Shown here: positions 57,686 to 64,000 of the stretch, piece by piece | How the letters are laid out: the number at the start of each line of letters is the position of its first letter | How positions within the stretch are numbered: the stretch's first letter is position 1 | NCBI RefSeq assembly: GCF_019084545.1 | Contig: NZ_JAHREP010000014.1 | Span: 1-64,000, forward strand | Reading direction: 5' to 3' | DNA length: 64,000 bases | Source of the DNA: Marinobacterium ramblicola | GTDB lineage: Bacteria > Pseudomonadota > Gammaproteobacteria > Pseudomonadales > Balneatricaceae | Notes under the pieces: model-generated | What the model was told of the DNA's origin: nothing | Seen by the model: only the letters and a program-made list of their open reading frames with translations | Databases searched by the model: none | Translations under genes and position numbers: made by a program

Positions 57686-58747
57686 ATGGACGATAACCAG
57701 GGCTACAGGCTGTCCGATTTGGCAGCGCGAGTTGGGGGGCGCGTATCCGGCGACCCGGCTTGTGTAATCCACTCCCTGGCGACCCTGCAGACAGCTGGCT
57801 CCGGTCAGCTGTCCTTTTTTGCGAACGGCCGATATTTGAAGCAGTTGCGTGAATCCGGAGCCGAGGCGGTTCTGGTGACCGAGGCGTTCGAGGCCGAGGT
57901 GCAAGGCAGTGCGCTGATTGTCGCCGACCCCTACCTCGCGTTTGCCGAGCTGACGCAACTCTTTGACTGGCGGCGAGCCATTCGACCAGGAATTCATCCC
58001 AGCGCTCAGGTGTCTGACAGTGCTCAAGTCTCACCGGAGGCCGAGATCGGTCCCGGTGTGGTGGTCGGCGACAACGTCAGCATCGGTGCCGGAGCCTGTA
58101 TCGGTGCCAATGCTGTTATTGGCGCGGATTCCTCTATCGGTGCCGGCAGTCGACTGGAGGCGAATGTCACCCTATATCCAAACGTCAGAGTAGGCCAGCG
58201 GGTATTGATCCACAGTGGCGCCGTATTGGGCGCGGACGGCTTTGGTTTCGCCAGAGAGAGTGAGCGCTGGGTCAAGATCTGCCAGCTGGGTGGCGTTGAA
58301 ATCGGCGATGATGTTGAAATTGGTGCCAATACCACCATTGATCGCGGAGCGCTGGAAAACACCCGCATCGAACGGGGTGTTAAACTGGATAACCAGATCC
58401 AGGTGGCGCATAACGTGCAGATCGGCGAGGACACCGCCATTGCGGGCTGTACCGCTATTGCCGGAAGCACTAGAATTGGCCGCCGTTGTACGGTGGCCGG
58501 CATGAGTGGTATTACCGGCCACCTCGATATTGCCGATGGTACCCATATCACTGCCATGTCCCTGGTGAGCCGCTCAATCAGCCGCCCAGGTGCATACTCG
58601 TCGGGAACCGGTCTGGAGCCGCATCAGCAATGGAAACGCAACGTCGTGCGTTTCCGGCAATTGGATGAGTTGGCCCGGCGCGTACGAAAACTCGAACAGG
58701 CTCTAGAGCATATCTCTACTGAAGGTCAAGATGATGATGGATGTTAA
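57686..58747 (+). CDS. lpxD: UDP-3-O-acylglucosamine N-acyltransferase
   Basis: LpxD adds the N-linked acyl chain in lipid A synthesis. The product (353 residues) has an N-terminal uridine-binding domain and a left-handed beta-helix of hexapeptide repeats, with the catalytic His in [12 protein letters not shown] 57683 directly precedes the ATG and is also possible. The 3' end overlaps fabZ by 17 bp. Confidence 0.96.
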   Translation: MDDNQGYRLSDLAARVGGRVSGDPACVIHSLATLQTAGSGQLSFFANGRYLKQLRESGAEAVLVTEAFEAEVQGSALIVADPYLAFAELTQLFDWRRAIRPGIHPSAQVSDSAQVSPEAEIGPGVVVGDNVSIGAGACIGANAVIGADSSIGAGSRLEANVTLYPNVRVGQRVLIHSGAVLGADGFGFARESERWVKICQLGGVEIGDDVEIGANTTIDRGALENTRIERGVKLDNQIQVAHNVQIGEDTAIAGCTAIAGSTRIGRRCTVAGMSGITGHLDIADGTHITAMSLVSRSISRPGAYSSGTGLEPHQQWKRNVVRFRQLDELARRVRKLEQALEHISTEGQDDDGC

Positions 58748-59171
58748 AGAAATCCGGGAATACTTACCCCACCGTTACCCGTTTCTCCTGGTGGATCGGG
58801 TGGTGGAGTTGAGCCCCGGTGAATCGATTGTGGCGTACAAAAATGTCACGGTGAATGAGCCCTTCTTTAACGGTCATTTTCCTGATCACCCTGTGATGCC
58901 GGGTGTGCTGATCATCGAGGCGATGGCTCAGGCGGCGGGTATCCTGGGCTTTAAAACCATGGATAAAACGCCGCAGGATGGATCGATCTACTATTTTGTA
59001 GGTGCGGATAACGTCAGATTCAAGCGACCGGTGGTGCCGGGCGACCGACTGCAATTGGAGGCCAGGATTGTTTCCGAACGCCGCGGTATCTGGAAGTTCG
59101 AAGTTCAGTCCAGTGTCGATGGTGAAATGGTCAGCTCTGCCACTATCCTTTGTGCGGACAGGAAGGTGTAA
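58731..59171 (+). CDS. fabZ: 3-Hydroxyacyl-ACP dehydratase
   Basis: FabZ dehydrates 3-hydroxyacyl-ACP in fatty acid elongation. The 146-residue hot-dog protein has [13 protein letters not shown] and the catalytic His/Glu in [29 protein letters not shown]-like sequence precedes it inside lpxD. Three consecutive Met codons leave the exact start open. Confidence 0.97.
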   Translation: MMMDVKEIREYLPHRYPFLLVDRVVELSPGESIVAYKNVTVNEPFFNGHFPDHPVMPGVLIIEAMAQAAGILGFKTMDKTPQDGSIYYFVGADNVRFKRPVVPGDRLQLEARIVSERRGIWKFEVQSSVDGEMVSSATILCADRKV

Positions 59172-59942
59172 GTGATTCATCCACAGGCTATCGTTGAACC
59201 CGGAGCGAAGCTGGCCGAGGATGTCGAGATCGGCCCCTGGAGCTACATCGGTGCAGATGTCGAGATAGGTCCAGGTACTAGCATCGCGTCCCATGTTGTG
59301 ATCAAGGGGCCCACCCGGATCGGTGCCGGCAACCGGATTTTCCAGTTTGCCAGTGTCGGCGAGGAGTGCCAGGACAAGAAGTACAACGGCGAACCGACCC
59401 AGCTTGTGATCGGTGACCGTAACGTGATCCGCGAGGGCTGCACCATTCACCGTGGTACGGTGCAGGATGAAGGGATTACCCGTATCGGTAGCGACAACCT
59501 GCTGATGGCTTATGTGCATGTGGCCCATGATTGTATCGTCGGGAATCACTGTATCCTGGCCAACAGCACGGCGCTGGCCGGGCACGTCAAGCTCGGTGAT
59601 TATGCGATCCTTGGCGGCTTCACCGCGGTGCATCAGTTCTGCCAGATCGGTCCCCATGTGATGTGTGGCGCCGGTACCGTAGTGCTGAAGGATATCCCGG
59701 CCTACGTCATGGCCAACGGCAATACGGCGGAACCGCATGGCATCAACCTGGAGGGGCTGCGTCGCCGCGGCTTCAGTCCGGAAGCGTTGCGTAGCCTGCG
59801 TCAGGCGTACAAGATCATCTACCGCAAGGGGCTGACGGTTGCCGAGGCGTTGGAGCAGTTGGCGACATTGGCGGTGTCCGAGCCTGCGGTGCAGCCACTG
59901 ATCGACTCGCTGAGCAGTTCCAATCGCGGCATCATTCGCTAA
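59172..59942 (+). CDS. lpxA: UDP-N-acetylglucosamine O-acyltransferase
   Basis: LpxA catalyses the first step of lipid A synthesis. The 256-residue protein has the hexapeptide beta-helix and the catalytic His in VHVAHDCIVGN. It starts with GTG directly after the fabZ stop, with AGGAAGG 5 bases upstream. Confidence 0.97.
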   Translation: MIHPQAIVEPGAKLAEDVEIGPWSYIGADVEIGPGTSIASHVVIKGPTRIGAGNRIFQFASVGEECQDKKYNGEPTQLVIGDRNVIREGCTIHRGTVQDEGITRIGSDNLLMAYVHVAHDCIVGNHCILANSTALAGHVKLGDYAILGGFTAVHQFCQIGPHVMCGAGTVVLKDIPAYVMANGNTAEPHGINLEGLRRRGFSPEALRSLRQAYKIIYRKGLTVAEALEQLATLAVSEPAVQPLIDSLSSSNRGIIR

Positions 59943-59949
59943 TCGCCCT

Positions 59950-61119
59950 ATGCGGCCGGTGCGAATTGGAATAGTGGCCGGAGAAGCGTCCGGGGATATC
60001 CTGGGCGCCGGGCTGATGCGCGCGCTGCAAGCGCGATATCCGCAGATCGCGTTCGAGGGGATAGGCGGTGAGTTGATGATCGCCGCCGGCTGTCGCTCGC
60101 TTTACCCGCTGGAAAGATTGTCGGTCATGGGGCTGGTCGAGGTGCTGGGTCGGGTGCCGGAGCTGTTGCGTGAGCGCAAGCGCCTGATTCGTCATTTCAT
60201 TCAGAATCCTCCCGATCTGTTTATCGGTATCGACGCGCCGGACTTCACCCTCGGTATGGAGCGTCAGCTGAAAGCGGCCGGAATACCCACCGTGCACTAT
60301 GTCAGCCCCTCAGTCTGGGCCTGGAAGCGCAAGCGGATCTTCAAGATCAAGCGGAGCACCGATCTGCTGCTGACCCTGTTCCCGTTCGAGGCCGAGGTCT
60401 ATGCGCCGACGCAGCAGAACCTGCGTTTTGTCGGCCATCCGCTGGCCGAGCTGATCCCGGCGCAGATCGATCTGGCTGCCGCGCAGGCGGAATATCGCTC
60501 GCAGCTGCCCGAACAGGCGTCGCTGATTGCGCTGTTGCCGGGCAGTCGCGGCAGTGAGATCAAGTATCTGGCACGCCCCTTTCTGGACACCGCGCGCTGG
60601 TTGCAGAGTCAGCGCCCCAACCTGCATTTTATTCTGCCCGCAGCGAACCGGAATCGCTATGCCCAACTGCAGGCGTTGGTCGAGCAGGAGTATGGCGACC
60701 TGAGGCTGAAATTGGTGCTCAAGGGCTCCCGCGAGGTGATGTCCGTGGCCGATGCCATCCTGATCGCTTCGGGCACGGCAACGCTGGAAGCCTGTCTGCT
60801 CAGGAAGCCTATGGTGGTTGCCTACCGCATGGCGGCGCTGACCTACGCGATCTATTCGCGGATGATCAAGAGCCGCTGGATCTCCCTGCCCAACGTGCTC
60901 GCCGGCGAAGAGATGGTGCCGGAGATCTTGCAGGACCAGGTGAAACCCGAGGTGCTGGGGCCGTTGGTGCTGCGGGCGCTGGAGGATCGGGATTATCGCG
61001 CGCGGCTGGATCGGGTGTTTGCCGATATAGGTGAACAGTTGCGGCAGAATGCCAGTGAGCGAGCGGCTGACGCGGTGGTGGAGCTGCTGGAGGCGGGACG
61101 TGTCGACGCTGGGGTTTGA
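59950..61119 (+). CDS. lpxB: Lipid-A-disaccharide synthase
   Basis: LpxB joins two acylated glucosamines in lipid A synthesis at the inner face of the inner membrane. The 389-residue GT19 protein has [25 protein letters not shown], and [13 protein letters not shown]. It is 7 bases after lpxA and overlaps rnhB by 20 bp. Confidence 0.97.
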   Translation: MRPVRIGIVAGEASGDILGAGLMRALQARYPQIAFEGIGGELMIAAGCRSLYPLERLSVMGLVEVLGRVPELLRERKRLIRHFIQNPPDLFIGIDAPDFTLGMERQLKAAGIPTVHYVSPSVWAWKRKRIFKIKRSTDLLLTLFPFEAEVYAPTQQNLRFVGHPLAELIPAQIDLAAAQAEYRSQLPEQASLIALLPGSRGSEIKYLARPFLDTARWLQSQRPNLHFILPAANRNRYAQLQALVEQEYGDLRLKLVLKGSREVMSVADAILIASGTATLEACLLRKPMVVAYRMAALTYAIYSRMIKSRWISLPNVLAGEEMVPEILQDQVKPEVLGPLVLRALEDRDYRARLDRVFADIGEQLRQNASERAADAVVELLEAGRVDAGV

Positions 61120-61717
61120 TTTTCGGCCTGTCGAGCTGGTCGCCGGGGTCGACGAGGTGGGGCGAGGGCCGCTGATCGGTAACGTGGTGGCGGCGGCCGT
61201 CATCCTGGATCCCGCACGACCGATTGCCGGATTAACCGACTCGAAGAAACTCAGTGCCGCCAAGCGCGAGCGGCTATACGACGAAATTCAGGAGAAAGCG
61301 CTGGCTTGGGCTATCGCCAGTGCCTCACCGGAAGAGATCGATGAACTGAATATTCTGCACGCCAGTATGCTGGCGATGCGCCGCGCCGTGCTGGCGCTGG
61401 ATCCGCAGCCCGAATATGCCCTGATCGACGGGAATCGCTGTCCGGAACTGCCCTGCCCGGCGGAGCCGGTGATCAAGGGCGATCTGCTGGTGGCGGCGAT
61501 CAGCGCGGCGTCGATTCTGGCGAAGGTTCATCGCGATCGGGAGATGCAGGTGCTGCATGAGCTGCATCCCCAATACGGTTTCGCCAGTCATAAGGGCTAT
61601 CCGACCAAGGCCCATTTCGAGGCGTTGGCGGAGCACGGTGTACTGCCCGAACATCGGCGCAGCTTCGCCCCGGTAAGGCGTGTGTTAGACGCAAAACGAA
61701 TACTGAACACGGAGTAA
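61100..61717 (+). CDS. rnhB: Ribonuclease HII
   Basis: RNase HII removes ribonucleotides from DNA. The protein (205 residues) has the catalytic motif [11 protein letters not shown] with Asp and Glu, and VHRDREM. I chose GTG 61100, which lies 6 bases after GGAGG at 61089-61093 and gives a family-like start; the frame to 61031 has an unlike N terminus. It overlaps lpxB by 20 bp. Confidence 0.94.
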   Translation: MSTLGFDFRPVELVAGVDEVGRGPLIGNVVAAAVILDPARPIAGLTDSKKLSAAKRERLYDEIQEKALAWAIASASPEEIDELNILHASMLAMRRAVLALDPQPEYALIDGNRCPELPCPAEPVIKGDLLVAAISAASILAKVHRDREMQVLHELHPQYGFASHKGYPTKAHFEALAEHGVLPEHRRSFAPVRRVLDAKRILNTE

Positions 61718-61720
61718 CGG

Positions 61721-64000
61721 ATGTCGGCTGCCAATTTCGTCCACCTGCGGGTGCATACTGAGTATTCCCTGTTCGATGGCCTGGTGCGGATCAAGGAGCT
61801 GGTTAAGGCGGCCGCCGGCGATGGCATGCCCGCCGTCGGCATGACCGATCAGACCAACCTGTTTGCACTGGTCAAGTTCTACAAGGCGGCGCTCGGTGCC
61901 GGTGTCAAGCCGGTGTGTGGCGTCGATCTCTGGGTACAGAACGAGCTCGAGCCCGAGGCCGAGCCCTTCCGCCTGACCCTGCTGGTGCGCACCGGCAAGG
62001 GCTATCGTAACCTGATGGAGCTGGTCTCCCGCGCCTATGCCGAAGGGCAGGGAATAGATCCTGAGCGGGCGCTGGTCAAGCGCGACTGGATCAAGGAGAA
62101 GGCCGAAGGGCTGATCGCGCTGTCCGGTGCGCGCCTGGGTGAGGTTGGACGGGCGATGCTGGCGGAGAGCGATCAGGCTGGTGCTATCCTCGACGAGTGG
62201 ATGGCGGTGTTTCCCAACAGCTTCTACCTGGAGATCCAGCGTACCGGGCGTCCCGGCGACGAGGCCCTGGTGCATGCCAGCGTGGCGCTGGCGCGTGAAA
62301 CCGGCTGTCCGCTGGTGGCGACCAACGAGGTGATGTTCATCAAGGCGGATGACTTCGAGGCCCATGAGGCGCGCGTCTGCATCAACATGAGCCGCACGCT
62401 GGAAGACCCCACCCGACCGCGCAACTACTCCGAGCAGCAGTATTTCCGCACCCAGCAGGAGATGGCCGAGCTGTTCGCCGATATCCCCAGTGCCCTGGCG
62501 AATACGGTGGAGATCGCCAAGCGCTGCAATATCGAGATCGAGCTGGGTACCTACTACCTGCCGCGCTTCCCGATCCCGGACGGGATCCTGATGGACGACT
62601 ACTTCCGCTACGTCTCCCGCCAGGGGCTGGAGGAGCGTCTGGCGTTCCTCTACGACGTCAACGCGCCGAATTTTGCCGAGATCCGCAAGCCCTACGACGA
62701 GCGTCTCGATTTCGAGCTCGACATCATCATCCAGATGGGTTTCCCCGGCTACTTCCTGATCGTGATGGACTTCATCAAGTGGGGTAAGGAGAACGGTATT
62801 CCGGTCGGGCCGGGACGAGGCTCGGGCGCCGGCTCTCTGGTCGCCTACGCGCTGAAGATCACCGATCTGGACCCGCTCGAATACGACCTGCTGTTCGAAC
62901 GCTTCCTCAACCCGGAACGTGTCTCCATGCCCGACTTCGATATCGACTTCTGCATGGATAACCGCGACCGGGTCATCGACTATGTCGCGCAAAAATATGG
63001 GCGCGATGCGGTATCCCAGATCATCACCTACGGTACCATGGCAGCCAAGGCGGTGGTGCGCGACGTGGCGCGTGTGCAGGGCAAGCCGTTCGGTCTGGCC
63101 GACCGCCTGTCCAAGCTGATCCCGTTCGAGGTCGGCATGACGCTGAGCAAGGCCTGGGAGCAGGAGCCGCAGCTGCGCGAGTTCGTCGAGGCGAGCGAGG
63201 AAGCGCAGGAGATCATGGAGATGGCGTACAAGCTTGAGGGCGTGACCCGTAACGTCGGCAAGCACGCCGGGGGCGTGGTGATCGCGCCGACCAAGCTGAC
63301 CGATTTTGCCGCCACCTACTGTGACGAAGAGGGGCACGGCCTGGTCACCCAGTTCGACAAGAACGATGTCGAGGAGGCAGGCCTGGTCAAGTTCGACTTC
63401 CTCGGCCTGCGCACGCTGACCATCATCGACTGGGCGCTGGAGATGATCAACGCCCAGCGCGCGCGCCGTGGCGAGGAGCCGCTGCGGATCGAGACCATCG
63501 ATCTGGAGGATCCGCCCACCTTCAAACTGCTGCAGAGCGCGGCGACCACCGCGGTGTTCCAGCTCGAGTCCAGCGGCATGAAGGATCTGATCCGCCGCCT
63601 GCAACCATCGCGCTTCGAGGATATCGTGGCTCTTGTGGCCCTGTTCCGTCCGGGTCCGCTGCAGTCGGGCATGGTGGACGACTTCATCAACCGTAAGCAT
63701 GGACGTGCCGAGATGGCCTGGCCGCACCCGGATTATCAGCTCGACTCGCTGCAGCCGGTGCTGGAGCCCACCTACGGCATCATCCTGTATCAGGAGCAGG
63801 TGATGCAGATTGCCCAGGTGATGGCGGGTTACACCCTCGGTGGTGCCGACATGCTGCGCCGTGCCATGGGTAAGAAGAAGCCCGAGGAGATGGCCAAGCA
63901 GCGCAGCTCCTTCCTCGAGGGCAGCGTGGCCAATGGCATCGACGCCAATCTGGCCGGTAATATCTTCGACCTGGTGGAGAAATTCGCCGGTTACGGCTTC
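61721..64000 (+). CDS. dnaE: DNA polymerase III, alpha subunit (5' part, runs off the window)
   Basis: DnaE is the replicative polymerase. The visible 760 codons start [20 protein letters not shown], the PHP domain, and reach the polymerase domain with [16 protein letters not shown], the catalytic PDFDIDF and [15 protein letters not shown]. About two thirds of the usual 1160 residues are present; there is no stop before 64000. It is 3 bases after rnhB. Confidence 0.97.
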   Translation, partial: MSAANFVHLRVHTEYSLFDGLVRIKELVKAAAGDGMPAVGMTDQTNLFALVKFYKAALGAGVKPVCGVDLWVQNELEPEAEPFRLTLLVRTGKGYRNLMELVSRAYAEGQGIDPERALVKRDWIKEKAEGLIALSGARLGEVGRAMLAESDQAGAILDEWMAVFPNSFYLEIQRTGRPGDEALVHASVALARETGCPLVATNEVMFIKADDFEAHEARVCINMSRTLEDPTRPRNYSEQQYFRTQQEMAELFADIPSALANTVEIAKRCNIEIELGTYYLPRFPIPDGILMDDYFRYVSRQGLEERLAFLYDVNAPNFAEIRKPYDERLDFELDIIIQMGFPGYFLIVMDFIKWGKENGIPVGPGRGSGAGSLVAYALKITDLDPLEYDLLFERFLNPERVSMPDFDIDFCMDNRDRVIDYVAQKYGRDAVSQIITYGTMAAKAVVRDVARVQGKPFGLADRLSKLIPFEVGMTLSKAWEQEPQLREFVEASEEAQEIMEMAYKLEGVTRNVGKHAGGVVIAPTKLTDFAATYCDEEGHGLVTQFDKNDVEEAGLVKFDFLGLRTLTIIDWALEMINAQRARRGEEPLRIETIDLEDPPTFKLLQSAATTAVFQLESSGMKDLIRRLQPSRFEDIVALVALFRPGPLQSGMVDDFINRKHGRAEMAWPHPDYQLDSLQPVLEPTYGIILYQEQVMQIAQVMAGYTLGGADMLRRAMGKKKPEEMAKQRSSFLEGSVANGIDANLAGNIFDLVEKFAGYGF

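Noticed and set aside
56129-58027. 632-codon minus-strand open frame across bamA-skp-lpxD
   Set aside because: It crosses three well-supported genes on the plus strand and shows no conserved domain.
61685-63727. 680-codon minus-strand open frame
   Set aside because: It is the exact antisense of dnaE, whose protein is unmistakable; the product has shadow-type composition rich in His, Gln, Leu and Arg and no motif.

Overview
The window is a 64 kb piece of a moderately GC-rich gammaproteobacterial chromosome. The gene order is of the Pseudomonas/Oceanospirillales type: glnA-glnLG next to typA, leuS-lptE-holA, miaB-ybeZ-ybeY-corC-lnt, and rpsB-tsf-pyrH-frr-uppS-cdsA-rseP-bamA-skp-lpxD-fabZ-lpxA-lpxB-rnhB-dnaE. 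A FabY-type ketoacyl synthase, a RegBA/RoxSR-type redox two-component system and the flagellar H-ring proteins FlgT/FlgO/FlgP point to a motile marine or halophilic relative of the Oceanospirillaceae. The species cannot be fixed from this sequence alone. Nearly all of the window is core chromosome; the only clear mobile element is one IS66-family insertion sequence at the left end.

Layout. 1-122: tail of an upstream unit, ending in a terminator. 123-2601: IS66 element. 2.8-6.2 kb (minus): dtd, pip, typA. 6.4-10.8 kb (plus): glnA and glnLG, each preceded by NtrC sites and a sigma-54 promoter. 10.8-11.6 kb: trmL and a small unknown gene. 11.6-16.1 kb (minus): cytochrome c lipoprotein, holA, lptE, leuS. 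16.4-22.1 kb: ybeL-like gene, then lnt, corC, ybeY, ybeZ, miaB on the minus strand. 22.3-23.2 kb: DUF1820 protein and a lipoprotein. 23.3-26.4 kb: the elongation factor P module (epmB, efp, epmA), with what looks like a cyclic-di-GMP-I riboswitch between efp and epmA. 26.4-31.5 kb: patB-like C-S lyase, leuA, holD-like gene, rimI, CbiM-like permease. 31.5-35.5 kb (minus): regA/regB-like pair, pncB, pncA. 35.5-38.9 kb: chemoreceptor remnant, prfC, a folded repeat element, tatD-family gene, lipoprotein. 38.9-44.9 kb: fabY, OmpA-like lipoprotein, zapB-like gene, flgT facing flgO-flgP, DUF1244 gene. 45-48.5 kb (minus): glnD, map. 48.5-64 kb (plus): ribosomal, nucleotide, isoprenoid and outer-membrane biogenesis genes, then dnaE, which runs off the right edge.

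How the genes fit together. Nitrogen control is represented by glnA, glnL, glnG and glnD. Envelope biogenesis is strongly represented: lnt and lptE; bamA, skp, rseP; lpxD, fabZ, lpxA, lpxB; uppS, cdsA; fabY. EF-P and both of its lysine-modifying enzymes lie together. The most unusual signals are the c-di-GMP aptamer ahead of epmA, a perfect hairpin holding the trmL ribosome binding site, a similar hairpin at the start of the IS66 tnpA gene, the absence of dxr from the uppS-cdsA-rseP cluster, and structured palindromic repeats in two intergenic gaps.
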